Shown piece by piece: positions 1 to 12,599 of a DNA stretch of 64,000 nt. The DNA comes from Blasia pusilla. Taxonomy: Eukaryota > Marchantiophyta > Marchantiopsida > Blasiales. The notes below the pieces were generated by a model. It made no database searches and was not told where the DNA came from. It saw nothing but the letters and a program-made list of their open reading frames with translations. The stretch covers positions 21,018,001-21,082,000 of the forward strand of contig CM114271.1 in assembly GCA_050084515.1 (NCBI GenBank), in the 5' to 3' direction. Each line of letters begins with the position of its first letter. Position 1 is the stretch's first letter. The position numbers were made by a program, and so were the translations under genes.

Positions 1-499
1 TTTTTTAGTCTTTTTGAGTCCAATCATAAAAAAATATGACAATCACACTTTACTTTCCTAATAAGTATTACAATATCAATAAAGATCTCGTGAACAATGA
101 CCATCCCTTTGAGAAGCAAGGCACAACTAATGATTGGAAATCAAAAAATGGATATTCTATGTGGAGGAAAATAAGAAAAGAGGAAAGTCATTTTACCAAT
201 GGGCAAACTTAAAAAAATCTTGTCATCCATGAAATCGAAAGATTCCACCACTACTAGGGATGAGATGATAGATAACGCTAACATTCTATCTCTTTTCAAA
301 CTTTGTCTAGATCCAAAGTTGGTAGGATGGATGAATTTCCTTACCACAAGAAATTTGAACATGTGAAGGATTACATATTGCCCATTTTAAGGAGCACATT
401 GGTACCCGAAAATATGAGTATAATCATGATGCTTTACATACTTTGAATTAGGCTAAATGAGAGTGTAGAAAACGCTTTACCAATCGTACATGTCTGTTG

Positions 500-2430
500 C
501 ATACTAAATGCTGAGTATATTTATCCAAATGGGGGAAGATGAAAGAAGGTAAGGCCCATATGGACAATTCCTCCCATACGATGGACGTAAGTTCACAGAC
601 ATGGACATGGACTTTTCCACATGCAACCTTCTTCTTTTGTAGGAATGTAGGCCATGTTCAAAGAGAATATCCAACATTTCCTTGTCTAATATGTCAATAA
701 ATACCCACACCACAAGAATGTGTCAAAATTCTAGGAGGAATCAAAGAGAAGGAGATGGACGACGACGAGGATATGTTCCTTATCCAGACCAATACCAATC
801 ACAATCCTTGGAGGCAATTCTGTTTGCGCATCTGCAAAAAAAATTTCTAAGGCCGTCGCATCTAGTATGGTATCCACCACTGAGAGCTTGTGTAAAGGGG
901 ATTTTCCCACGAGTATCAAGATAGTAGAAACCACTTGGCTATTAAATGGGATTACCCGTCCAACTATAGGGGGTACTATTATAGAAGAAGTACCTCCCTC
1001 TTCCACATCGATCTTCCATGTACAGATAATATTAAGATATCATTACTTTCAAATGAAGACCAAAAAATATTGAGAATCATTGAGATACCTGGAAGGATCT
1101 CATGGAAGCAACTATCATAGAGATTAAGGCAAATCAAGCTTGATCACTAAAATAGAAATAGAAATTTGTTTTGAAGGTTGCCGAGGGGTTTTAATATAAA
1201 ATCTAGTAGGTTTAAATAAGCTGGAAAAAAATTGGAGGGGAGGAGGGGGACGGGGGGAGAAGGGGGGGACATATTCACATCAATCATTGAAACTCCTTTA
1301 CACATCAAGTCAACAAAAGCACTTCCAAGAAATGCAACGATTGTTTGAGAAAGTCCTCTTATCCAACCTTCAAGTATCTAAACGAGACTTATACATTCTA
1401 GATAAGTTCAAAGAGGTATTATGTAAATGCGCCCTATAAATGGAGGATTAACTATTCTTTAACTTATCCAACACTTAAAATATTAATAATCTTGTTTTGG
1501 CTTTCAAAATTTATAGAATTTGAAAGCCAAAATTTATGTAGTGGTTGGATCGAATATCATGCCCTTCCATACCTACGAATGGTTAGGCCTTAAAGGTATG
1601 ATGCCAACTCAATGCTTGTTGGAGATGGTTGATGGCCTTTGAGTCAAATCAAAAGGTATCATTTATTGAATGCAAATGCAAATGAGAAAACACTCGTATA
1701 CATCATAAACCTTTTTTATATTATGAATATGAAGTAAAAAAGGATTTAGGTTACCCTTTGCTTTTGGTTTGGTGTTGGCTATCATCAATAGGAGTACATT
1801 TGGATCTATTCCAAATGTAGATGGACAGTGCATCAACTTACCATCTATTCTAGAGAAGGAAGCATGAAAATAGTGGATACTTAATATGTTGCTTAACTTA
1901 TACCGCCTCAATTGATGCACCAAAGATGTCCATACATGAGAAGATGAACTTGGATCATCTCTTCAAACAACTTGGAGCCTTTAGTTTTGCAACAATCAAG
2001 AGTCTTGGACCTAGAGAATATGAGGTGATTGATTAAGAGGATATATACGATTTGGACTTCAATATCACAATAATTGCATAACATCCATTCAGATAGAATT
2101 TCTATGCATTTTTATGGAAAAAAAATCCAACTATTAATCTCAATCGAAATCCCAAGTAAGAAAAATTGGTCTATGCAAGAATCAATCTTCTTCTTGCACA
2201 AGTTGTCGAACACAAAGTATCTTTTTAGGAAATCTAAGATTGATTGTTTCACTTGGAATTCTGCGGATATGAAGTGGATACTAGAGTCCATTTATATCCA
2301 CCATGAGCACTTTCTGTCCAATAAAAGTCCCATCAAATGAATCCTTACATTTAAAAGTTGGTTTAAGAGGAGGTTACTAAGCTACTCGAGACTAATATCA
2401 TCCATCTAATCTTTGGTTAACTTACGAATA
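500..2430 (+). mobile_element. Decayed Ty3/gypsy retroelement (gag knuckle, protease-like, start of RT)
   Basis: The plus strand carries a gag-to-pol order that is too broken to be translated. Near 640-700 a zinc-knuckle-like stretch reads FFCRNVGHVQREYPTFPCLIC, with the last Cys of the first knuckle changed to Tyr. A frameshift then leads into an Arg-rich tail (QNSRRNQREGDGRRRGY) near 730-775. At 1559 a frame reads MPFHTYEWLGLKGMMPTQ, like the stretch after the catalytic Asp in plant gypsy proteases. At 2337 a frame reads MNPYI, stop, KLV, stop, EEVTKLLETNIIH, resembling the region just before the RT fingers (MNP..VKEEIDKLL). In-frame stops show it is dead. The order is seen in the sequence; the superfamily is inferred from remembered motifs. 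No LTR pair was found, so the ends are approximate. Confidence 0.5.
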
Positions 2431-2894
2431 TGGAAAAGAAAGGAATTATCCATCAATATCAAGACTCTATTTGAATCCTTAAGTAATTTTTTTTGTTCAT
2501 TTTGCTTGCATGGACCTCTAGAGTCCATACACTCTTGCAATAGCTTGAGTATGAGAGTAATTTTCATATATGATGATATTTATAAATCTATTTTTAGGTA
2601 CTCACTTGCTCAAGTATATTTCTGGAGTATGTTATACATTTCTATGGAGCATTGGATCTTTAAAAAAATTGATCTTTTAACTATATTTGTGTGTATATGC
2701 ATATTGCTACATCACATACATTAATGCCACATACACTAACATAAATATAACACATCTCATCAATATGTACATCACATAGAGAGACCATGTAATGAAATTT
2801 GGATGGGAAACATACCGCTCTTTAATTACAATAAATACAATTGCCAAAATATTTGTACTTCGGTAAGATTAGATAATATGCCTTGGTAATGAGG

Positions 2895-2895
<1 letters not shown>
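2431..2895. other. AT-rich DNA, no gene seen
   Basis: The only longer frame (2413-2724, plus) has no recognisable motif and a composition expected of AT-rich non-coding DNA. The segment may be the remainder of the retroelement to its left. Confidence 0.4.

Positions 2896-2957
<62 letters not shown>
2896..2957. repeat. (TA)31 microsatellite
   Basis: An uninterrupted TA run of 62 bases is followed by three to four GTAG/GGTA units. The minus-strand frame across it, with alternating Tyr and Ile, is an artefact of the repeat. Confidence 0.97.
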
Positions 2958-3194
2958 TAGGTAGGTAGGAGTAGAGAGGCCATAAGTGATTTACTAGGCT
3001 CCCTTGGTAACTTGTATGCAAAAATCATCCTTTGGGATTTTTCTATGAATCTTCTTGGAGATTATTTTATTTTTCATGAACTCATTGGGCATTTTGAGGT
3101 GATATGTATGCATAGGCCATATTCATGGACCCTTGGGACCTAGAGAGAGGCATACCCCAAAGAAAGGCTTGAATAGGTTCATCTATCCATAATT

Positions 3195-3290
3195 GAACCT
3201 TCCAAGCATATTCTATGGCAACGTGCTACTGGCAAGTATTAGATTTGTATCCCCTCACATTGAGGGTGGGTTTGGCTTGATTTTTGTAAT
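3195..3290 (+). repeat. Dispersed repeat, copy in inverted orientation to 4.73-4.83 kb
   Basis: This segment (CTATGGCAACGTG ... TTGAGGGTGGGTTTGGCTT) matches the reverse complement of about 4,730-4,830 (CTACGGCAAGGTA ... TTAAGGGTGAGTTTGGCTC), and more weakly 53,160-53,220 on the plus strand (TATGAGAGTGGGTTTGG). It is probably part of a retroelement LTR or untranslated region. Family and ends are not determined. Confidence 0.45.
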
Positions 3291-4700
3291 GTGCATATAC
3301 ATCATATATCATGTAAGTTTGAAAGGGACAATGGAACTCTCCAACCAAGACCACCATATTTCCAATCCTAAGACTTTCCCTCAATCAATAAAAATTCCGA
3401 ATATTCATACCCACAAACAGAAAATTTTAGCCCACCAATTTCTCCCCTAGTGGCCTCACAATTTCTCTTGGTGGTCACAATCATACAACATTATGAAGAA
3501 GAACTACAACTAGAGAGCCATAATCGTCTTGCAACCATCCCCACTAGAAAGCAACCTTTATAGCTCCCTTGCACTAAACTTGCTTACTTATATATGGGGT
3601 CTTAAACATAAACACATTCGTCAATGCCTTCTATTTAGCTTGAAGTCCTACGAGCAAACATTTACATTCTCTTCATCTTCTTGTTTGTATGTAGTCTTGA
3701 ATCCATAAATAATTACAAAAATCCCCTTAGTAACTACAAACCCACAATGTTTACACATGCTAGACAGATTATTGACGCAATAAATTTCCAAGAACTTCTA
3801 TTCTCCTAGGTTTACGATTTTACATCCATTTCACAATAGCAAATCCCTATGTTGCTTTTTGGGTTTGCCTACTCACATACTTGCATTTCTTGGTGGACAA
3901 GCTCTTATTTGGAGTCTGAATGATGACCTATATGCCCAATAAATAGCAAGTTGTATTCTCTCCCATGGAATCATAGTAAAAATCGGGACTATAGACTATC
4001 TCTTATAAGAAGTGATAGGTTGTAGGCCGGAAGATCTTTCTTTACTCTATTTGCCACCAACTTTGAATATGCAAATAATCCAACGAAGGTTTTTATATTC
4101 TATCTCTCACATATCGTCATCTTTAAGTACATTTTCCCTTTGTGTCTAGCGCCCTCTAATTATCTATTATTGTTGGCATTGAATGCTTCTATTACCTATC
4201 CTTACATCCTAGCATATACCATTGTATTCCACATTCATCTCTAATCTTTATTTTCCCCTTTTTTGGTACAACTTCCTTTCCACACCATCCTCTTGCATAC
4301 ATCTGCCTCGTATTCTACCAACACTAGATCCACAAATTATCTTTGGCTCTCAACATTAACCTACATTTAGCCAAGAAAATTATCTTTATGGAATTATAAC
4401 CTCAATCTTCTGCCTATGCATTTCCTCACAATTCCTTACCATTCAAGCACATCTTCTGATCAAGGAAGAATGCATGTATATTATTATGAATATATTGGTT
4501 AAGAATGGTTGTTCTTTTAATAAATACCCTTTAATTTTCAAAGGGAAAATCCTTTTTGTATCTTTTCTTGCATTCCTTTTCATGTCATAAATTGATGCAC
4601 TCAAGACCTTCTTCCTACACCCTTTCATAAAGTGGCTCCAACAATATTACCCCCAAACATGAATGACATGCAATGAACTCAACAATTGCACGTATCTTTC
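3291..4700. other. AT-rich intergenic DNA, no gene seen
   Basis: Short frames exist on both strands, but none shows a domain, splice pattern or codon structure worth calling. Near 4,718 the words GGGAAACAC.TCGCTCTCCAATTACA repeat those near 2,808, so this is probably more decayed retroelement. Confidence 0.35.
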
Positions 4701-4729
4701 CATGATAAAAATCAACAGGGAAACACATC

Positions 4730-4830
4730 GCTCTCCAATTACACTAAAAAGAAATCGAGCCAAACTCACCCTTAATGCAAGGGAATCCAACCGAATACAT
4801 GTGAGAAATACCTTGCCGTAGCTTATGCAA
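4730..4830 (-). repeat. Dispersed repeat, inverted partner of 3.20-3.29 kb
   Basis: On the minus strand it aligns with the copy at 3.2 kb over roughly 90 bases with several mismatches. The two copies lie in opposite orientation about 1.5 kb apart. Confidence 0.45.
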
Positions 4831-5099
4831 GAAGGCTTAGTTTTAGAAAGATAAGTCCCTCCAAATCTCCCCTTGGGATATACCCATGCCATTTCCAAGC
4901 CTGAAGGATCCAAGAAGACAAGTTATCCACACATGTCATCTTAATATCCCCCATAGGATCCTAAAAAATCAAGAACATCCAAGAAGATTCTACAAAATCT
5001 CCCAAAGGATAAGATATGTATACAAATCACCAAGGAAGGTCAACATGTCACTCCTAACATCTCCAACAGACATCGCCTAACTACCAAGACATACTATCT

Positions 5100-8000
5100 A
5101 CTTTCGCTCGACTAAACATTCCATGATAATTTTTTCCTTTGTATGCTTGATATGCTCTTCTCATGATATTGGATTTTCTCACAAACATTGCAAAAGAATA
5201 TGAATTAAAGAGACCTTAATTTTATTTCTCTTATAGTTGATCATCTTACACTCGTTAGTTTCATATGAGTGTAAGATCCTTCCAGGGTATGTTTTGGGTT
5301 TGATAATCTAACCAAATCAACTCATGGGAAAAATTATATGGATGCAACTCCCACAAGAGTCAATTTCCCAATGTGTTGCTTTTACAATGCTACTAATAGG
5401 CTTAAAGGATCTTCACGAGCTCACATGAATATGCATGATGAATCTTGTATATTGAAGATTTGGAGAAATTTAATAACCAATCATTGTTTAAAAATGATTG
5501 ACTGTACAATTTTGGATCATGATGGTGTATACCTTGAGGTAGATGGTACAATTTATTTTAAAACAAAAGAACCCAAAATAAATTCATTGGGCTATGCATA
5601 TCCTACTATAATGATTGCATGATAAGACATGACAAAGTTAATTTCTATACCCTTTGAAACATTTAAAAATATAATTTGAAAAGTAGTTTGATAGGAAGAA
5701 AAATCTATTGACATTTTACTTCTCCAATAAAATTAAATAGCTAGAAAAAATTGATAGTTTGATCAAAATCTCAAATTTCATATAATTCAACTATTACAAA
5801 CCTTTAAACTAGTGAGGTTTACATAAGTTAGGATTCCATGGAGAGCTATAGTGGAGTGCTTCTAATTGTAGGTCACAAAAGACATCCACTTGATTCATTA
5901 GCATATTATAATTGTAGCATGTTTTGTAGACTTTGGTAGTTGGGAGAAGGTCATGATGATTTTAGGTGAAATATGTTACCATTCATATTTGGCGCTAATT
6001 TTCTAGTAGCACCCTCTTATTCAAAAGTAGATGGATTTAAGTGTATCTCAAGGATATTCAATTTTATGGGACCTTGACCATAATAGTTAAGAGATTCCAT
6101 GATGCCTTGCTATTCTAGATTTAAATATTTTTAAAAAGGAAATTATATGTAAGATATGACATTCTTTTCGAGATAATGCAAAGATGTGTATCTATAATAC
6201 TCCCCGTTCTTCTTTACTTACATAAATATTTTTTTTACTATCATTTATCTTTAGTAGATCTCATCCTAAATGACATAATACGTTTTGGTACAAGCTTTAA
6301 TTTAAACATTCTATCTATATAAGTTCCAAATTGAGTTCAAATCTTCTCAAAATATTAAGCATAATGCTTAGTAATAACACCCTAGGTGTTATTAGGATAT
6401 GATAGAATATATTAATAATCATGTAATAGGGAGAGAAATTTAGAAGATTATAAAGGGGATAAAAATTAACCTTGGGGAAAGAAACAAAAAGGATTCAAAG
6501 TTATAAACACAAAATAAATTCCTCATGCCTAGTTTAGGAGAAAAGAGAAGTGAATCGCATTAAGATTAAAAAGTTATGGTTATTGTTTTCTCGAGTTCAA
6601 TATTTTAAGAGCGAAGTGTTATAAATGTAACCATAGCAAATTCCAAGTGAATTTTCACATTCACAAGAGGATCACTTGTTATATTGGTTGATCCTTTGCA
6701 CTCAACCTCTATAGAAGACTAATAAATTGAGCTATCCAAAATAACCATTTAGGGATATTTTATATCTAATTTCTATCGTCTATATCATTCATAATCAAGA
6801 TTAAAATTAACCTAAGTATTTGATATTAAGAAAAATTTTGATGAATTTTTTTGGTACCACCATTGATATGGCATCTTTTGTTTTTTTTTATCTATGTTGC
6901 AATAAGAAATCCAAATATTTTTTTTTTTTATAAATTTTCTTTCCAAAAAGAAATATGTAAAATTTTCATTTGTAGTTAAATATTTCAGAGAAAATATATC
7001 GTGTATATTTGCTAAATATTGCTCATTGTCATCACAAGAACTTAAGGTTTGGTAGAGGATCAAAAAATCCTAAACTCCAAAAATTGGATTCAAGAACTAC
7101 TTTTGTTTTATTGAAATGGGTCGTAATATTTTTCTTTTGAAGGATTACAAAAATTTTAAATTATGAATATGTGTTTCTTTTGGAATAAAAAAGTATTTCA
7201 ATAATTTATCGGTTTACGATATATAGTGCAGTTCCTTCACTACACCATAGAAGCTTAAGTCTGAGGAAGAATGGGGATTTTGGATATATTTAGGCTTAAG
7301 AGAAAGATGCGATTCTATTTTCATAAATAAAAGAGTTGATAGAATTTGGGGGAAAATTCCTTTTATTTTATTTTAAGATGTAGGGAAAAGAAGTTTACGT
7401 CTATACGCTAGTGACCCATTAATACACGTTAAGCTTATAATGTAGTTTATATTTTTATACTTTTATAACAACCAGAAATTTTCATTCTAATAAATACCTT
7501 ATTAAATTTCTTCTGAAAATATTCCAGCTATATAGAAGGAGAAAGGCACATCATTATTTTATTATGAAGTCTCATTCATCCTAAATAAAGAACCTTACTT
7601 CTTTTAATTATAATAATAATATTTATGAAGTCTTCCATTCATATGTAATTACAAATACTTAATGATTTACCTTATTTCATTTTTGCAAGAGGTATTATTC
7701 TTCCCAACTTTTCATTTTAAAGATAATATCCATTTTTTTCAAAGAGCTTTCTTCATGAAATAACTCTCTTCCTAAGACATTATCTATTTTATGATTTTAT
7801 AATTTTCAATGGAAAAATGAAAAATGGAACATGCTCAAATTTAAGGAGATATTTTCTCTATTTATAGTTTTATCATTTCATTACATATAAGAAAATTTGG
7901 AAATAATTATTACAAGATATATACTTAAGAAAATCTATGTGTTTTTAAATTTCAATTCCAAGATTTATTGATTATTTATTTTAAATCTCAGTTAATTTTT

Positions 8001-8475
8001 TGTGCATTGTATTAAGTATTAAAGTAATCATATTTTATGTCTAATTGCATGGAACTTCTTTGTCCCAATAGTTGTGGAATTTTTTGGAGCCAAAGGCAAT
8101 CCATTAAATTATTTTCTAACCAAATGTGAAATCCACTTAAGACCTCCTCTTGTTATAACATTTATCTTTTTTCACCATTGTGTTTTACTTCCTCCTAACC
8201 CATCCAAGAAAATAGGCTTTTGGAGATACTTTTGTCCTGTCAAGGATGTCACGCCAACTTGGTCGCTTTTTTATAGCACTATCTACCCACTTTTTGGGAG
8301 GATTGTTATAGTTGTATAAGACATATTAATTGGCTTCTTTGTGATTTCATACTCTAGAGAAATTATCTAAGCTCTCACTTTCACCTCTAGTCATTATTTT
8401 CATGCTCGAATTTTCTAATCCTAGATTTTTCTTTAGAAAACTTTCCATCTTTTCACTTTGTATTTTTAAAGTCTA
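5100..8475. other. AT-rich gene desert
   Basis: About 3.4 kb of AT-rich sequence with long homopolymer runs. The frames at 5338-5622 and 8074-8319 (plus) were read; neither contains a motif I know. I see no terminal inverted repeats, tandem array or RNA gene. The segment ends at the precise left boundary of a Helitron. Confidence 0.5.
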
Positions 8476-8478
8476 CTA

Positions 8479-8503
8479 GTGAGAATGCCCGTGCGATGCA
8501 TGG
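8479..8503 (-). other. Helitron 3' terminal hairpin
   Basis: Two 8-base arms flank the loop, with one wobble or mismatch in the stem, a few bases before the terminal CTAG. In Helitrons this hairpin serves as the stop signal of rolling-circle transposition. A related, more decayed copy is at 45,123. Confidence 0.7.
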
Positions 8504-8945
8504 GCGCCAAATTTTAGCATATAAAACTCCCTCGTTGCTACAGCATCTAGCAAGAGAGATGAGCTGCACATTTTTGACCCCCACAGATCTACCTCCAGAG
8601 ACGCCACGAGAAGAGAAGTGGGTCAGAGTGTCATTCTTTGTGGACGCCATCCAGACAAAGCTACAAGAAAGCCCGAAGATTCAGATTATTGGGCAAGGAG
8701 GAAGATTGTACAGCCATCACTTGTGGAGAGATCAGAGTGAACCCTTGATGGACCATCGTGGGGAAGCGAAAAGCTCTACCGGGACTTTGGGAGATGGAGG
8801 AGAGCAATGTCGAGGAAAGAACCATCACTATAGAAGATGATTCGCAGCATTTTGCCGTGCAGAGATGCTTGAATTTGAGAGTCTTAATGGAATCCAGTCA
8901 TGACACGAATTTGGAGATGGGATGTGGGGTAGATGAGAGTAGCCA

Positions 8946-9236
8946 TCACTCACCAAAATGTGCAGAGAATGGTTTTTGGCAGCTCACGTACTGTCCAGAT
9001 GAGAGACAGATGACTCGGATGTACAAAATGCCAATCTCTGCATAATTAAATTTGTATTCTAGAACCCAACCGTTTCCATCGTCCACACGATGGAGGAAAC
9101 TCACGAATGGACAAGTAGCGCTTTCCAATTCAAATGTGGAAGGAAACAAAACAAAGTCTTTTCCATCGATCTTCACTCCAGAGGTTTGATCAACAAACAA
9201 GGCCAATTGTGACTCTATTTCGAAACAAAGGGCCAA
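8946..9236 (-). pseudogene. Coding-like segment captured inside the Helitron
   Basis: A minus-strand frame of 96 codons includes ESATCPFVSFLHRVDDGNGW and NYAEIGILYIRVICLSSGQY. It looks more protein-like than the neighbouring frames, but I recognise no family. It lies inside the 8,476-10,544 element in the element's own orientation, the usual arrangement for a captured exon. It could also be an element-specific open frame with no host origin. Confidence 0.3.
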
Positions 9237-9662
9237 ACTACAGCAATTCCTTTCCGTTGACTCCCTTACAGCGCCTTACTCTACAACACCTTGCTTGCAA
9301 CCATGAGCCAAGGAAGTTTGAATGCGAAACAGAGAAATATGATGAATGAGATGATTTATTTGATTATGACATATGATGGTGAGGCAGAGAAATTGGAGAC
9401 GTAAACGAGGAGTCTATGGTCTAGTTTTGGAAAAGTGATCTCAAAACCATGGAGGAATATGTGGTAAGGGTTTCGGTAATGTGATCTCAGTAATCCATCC
9501 ATCTAGGAATAAGAGGTGACAGTTTCGGAGATGCGAACTCACAAATGCGTGGTTACTATCACCGTGAGTGAGGGACACCATGGCTCTCGTCAACAGAGAA
9601 GGAAATTCCTCAATACTCAAAATGAAACACACGTCCGCAATTCTAAAAAATGTTTATCTGCA

Positions 9663-9947
9663 CTAAAAAAAATGACGCATTGCCGAAAGTACAACCTTCG
9701 CAGAACCTGTTCCCATGCAACCTGGCAAGACGCGCACGTTGTGTAGAAAGGTGTGCCACGAGAACGGCATTTTGTCGGCATGTTTTGCAAAATAAGTCGG
9801 GGTCGCGAGAGTAATCATGACGCAGATTACAGATCGAGCTTCAATCTTAGCAACACCTTCAGACAGAGTTCCGGCAAACAGAGTGACCAAATCGGCGTCC
9901 TCTTGAGAGAGACAGAGATCAAAAGAGATGAGTACTCTTACACTCAA
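9663..9947 (-). pseudogene. Second coding-like segment captured inside the Helitron
   Basis: A 94-codon minus-strand frame contains SQEDADLVTLFAGTLSEGVA and ATPTYFAKHADKMPFSWHTF. It is upstream, in reading direction, of the 8,946-9,236 piece, and the two may come from one captured gene. No family is recognised. The level of support is composition and orientation only. Confidence 0.3.
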
Positions 9948-10544
9948 TTCAATGTCTCCTAGCTTTGCAGATTTGAAGCTGTAAATTCAGAATTCAACAC
10001 GGCTATGGGCTGCAGATTTGGAGCAGCACATTCAAAAATTCGACGCAGCTACATATTCGGAACGAAATAGAAATCGTACTCGGATCTTCCTCCCCCTTCC
10101 TCCCATGCTAAATGGCCCGCCTCTTCCTTCTTGAAGGTAGAAAACATCGAGAGAGTAAGAAATATTTATCTACTGTTGGTCGAACTTCTGTAGGTGTCTG
10201 GTGCACCTATTCATAACACGTGTCCAATGGTTACTTGACATATTTATCGGATTGATGCCAACCAGGGCACGATGCACAAATTAGCCAGAGATCAGATCGG
10301 GAAAAATAGCAGATCGGAAAAAAAAAAGCTGAAACCATATTAGAGATCAAAGTGCTAAAAAAACTGCTATGAGGCTTCACTTCTTTTAGCTTCCCCTATT
10401 TCATTTCGTGCTCCCCTTTTTAGTAACCCCTCTCGGTTAAAAATAAGAGGACATTTCATACGACCACTTGTGGAAGAGCTTCACTTCTTTGGGAACGGGG
10501 AGTTACCAAAAGAAGTAACCCCCCTCCTCACATTATAGTATAGA

Positions 10545-12455
10545 TTTTGACTGCAAGATCTAATAAAATTTATAGTTGGGCTTCAATAAGAATTTCCTCA
10601 ATTTCCTTTCTTTTTCATTCCACGCATAATCACAACTTTAATATACAATGATTCCGACTAAAATTATTCTTTGACATATTTTTATTTTTTCCTTTAAGTT
10701 TTTTTTATTCGTAGATTCTCATGCTAGAAGCTTAGCCTCTAAAACCTTACCTCTTCATTAATTATAGGAATTGGGTCATTTTTTACTATTTTGGAGATTC
10801 CATTTGAAAGTATTTCATTATTGCGATTCTTTTAATCGTACCGAAAATTATTTGATCTTTTAGGCAAGCACATATCACAAAATTTTCAAATTCCTTATTG
10901 TGTCAAGACTTATTTCTGATATTATCATTCACATAAAAAGAATGGGAGAAATTCCATCTTAAAAATAAAATTTGTAAATATTTCAAATGCAAATCTTACT
11001 TTAGATTTAAAAATAAAAAATTGTTATTTTCAATCATAAATTTGTTTTTCATTGTTAATTGTTTAAAAATTAACATTTTCATTAAAAAATAAAAATTATT
11101 TTTAATTTTTATTACAAAAAGGAACATTCCCGTGCAAGAATCCCGTCCATTCCATTCCTTCTCGCATCGGGCGGGCTTCCGGGTCGTACATTCTACGGGG
11201 TGCCACGGAGGCACAAACAGATGAGTAGAATAGAGAAATACGGGACATGAAAGGAGATGAGAATATGAGTAGAATAGACCTTTAAAGAAAAGAAGTTAAA
11301 AGAAGAGAGATGGGAACTTAGGGAAGTAAAATTGCGTTGTTGCACTTACGAAAAGTCCCAAAGTTGTGGAAAGGAAGAACTTCCGAAGAAGTGCGGCGAG
11401 TAACTTTACCTCCCGAGTCCCTACACCTTCTCGCGAGAGCCATGTGCCGCGTTGTGCGCCTTAGATGCAAGATCGAAGATGTGGGAAGATTCTGCTTCTA
11501 TTTACTCCGACGACGCATTTACTTCTGTCCGTAGCCCCTTCCTTCCTTCCTACCCTACGATACGACCATAGATAGGTGGCTTGCGCTGTCTGGCGCGTCG
11601 CAGCCGGAAGCCCCGCGACCCGACGACCGTTAAGGGCCGCCATGACGTACCACTGGACTGGAGCTCGCGACCTCGATGATCTCGGTGCTTGCAAACTTCC
11701 AAGGGCTTTGCAGCTGGCGAGCGTCGTGCGACGAAAACTGTTGGATCCACGGGCGTCGCGTCGGTCCACGACGCCACGTGAGAGAACGTCATCCCCTCGA
11801 TGGCTCGACTGAATCTGAGAGTACGATTAATCGTTTATTACATATATGTTTCATGTTTTTTCATTTCTATTATTTACGTGAATGTCAACACGTGTTTGGT
11901 AATTTAATAATTTTATTCTTTTCAAAATAATTTTTAAATAAAAAAATTAAATTAAATTTTACTGTTAAGAATTAATTCTATTTTTAATCATAATCTTTAA
12001 TTACTGATAATAATAAATTTCACCAAGCCCTTTTATTTTTAATATGGAGACCATTATGATCTTACGCTAATATGATTACTAATAAAAACTGCTGGTGTGC
12101 GTGTTCATCACATGTGAAAGAGAATCCTGATGAGATCTACGATTTTCATCTTGCAAGTTTCACGAGCAAAAGCCACGAAAAAATAAAGGTGTCGAGAATA
12201 GAGATGTTTGTTGCCGAAACCTGTCGCCGATAATAATATAGATCTGCAATTATCTTCCTTTAATTATGGACTCTTATATCTATTAAATTTTATTTTTGGC
12301 GTTTCATTACAAAATCTTCTCTCTCAATTGTAGGATTCTAATGAAACTTATAGTAACGGACATGGTGAGAAAACAAAATATCCTCCTCAAGACCAAACCT
12401 ATTTTATAAAAGAAATATCTTCCATAAAAATCGCGTTTGACACTACTCTTGGATC
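10545..12455. other. Intergenic DNA with a GC-rich island at about 11.14-11.83 kb
   Basis: AT-rich flanks enclose about 0.7 kb of clearly higher GC with overlapping frames on both strands (11,337-11,534 plus; 11,461-11,792 minus). None has a motif I recognise. Near 11,220-11,280 the phrase GATGAGTAGAATAGA is almost duplicated (second copy TATGAGTAGAATAGA). The island could be a relic promoter or an element interior. Confidence 0.4.
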
Positions 12456-12466
12456 TTCCATATAGG
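12456..12466 (+). repeat. Left target-site duplication of the LINE stub
   Basis: TTCCATATAGG, 11 bases, is repeated exactly at 12,586-12,596 immediately after the inserted LINE tail. Confidence 0.85.
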
Positions 12467-12585
12467 CCCCCTTCTTTCTCCTCGGGGCCGGTTCTGGCCT
12501 CTTGAGGTCTATTTCTTGGCTCTCTATGCCCCCTCTTTTGTATCGTGATGGGTTTCCCATCCTTTTTCTACATATATTTTATTTC
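12467..12585 (+). mobile_element. 5'-truncated LINE stub, 119 bp, with target duplication
   Basis: The insert matches the reverse complement of the LINE 3' tail at 28.75-28.88 kb. Shared words include CCTCTTGAGGTCTATTT, GATGGGTTTCCCATCC and CTACATATATTTTATTT. It is bounded by a perfect 11-bp direct repeat, the hallmark of target-primed reverse transcription with severe 5' truncation. It has no coding capacity. The duplication fixes both ends to the base, so it also defines the 3' end of this LINE family. Confidence 0.88.
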
Positions 12586-12596
12586 TTCCATATAGG
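12586..12596 (+). repeat. Right target-site duplication of the LINE stub
   Basis: Exact copy of the 11 bases at 12,456-12,466. Confidence 0.85.
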
Positions 12597-12599
12597 ACG

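Larger units (their letters stand above)
8476..10544 (-). mobile_element. Complete non-autonomous Helitron, about 2.07 kb
   Basis: Read on the minus strand, the element starts at 10,544 with TCTATACTATAATGTGAG, the plant Helitron 5' style. It ends at 8,476 with a short hairpin (GCCCATGC, loop ATC, GCACGGGC), then ATTCTCA and CTAG. The base before the 5' TC is A and the base after the 3' CTAG is T, as expected for insertion between A and T without target duplication. It has no Rep or helicase, so it would need an enzyme in trans. The interior is more GC-rich than the flanks and holds coding-like minus-strand pieces, probably captured host sequence. Both ends are seen in the sequence; the class rests on the known rules for Helitron ends. 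Confidence 0.8.
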
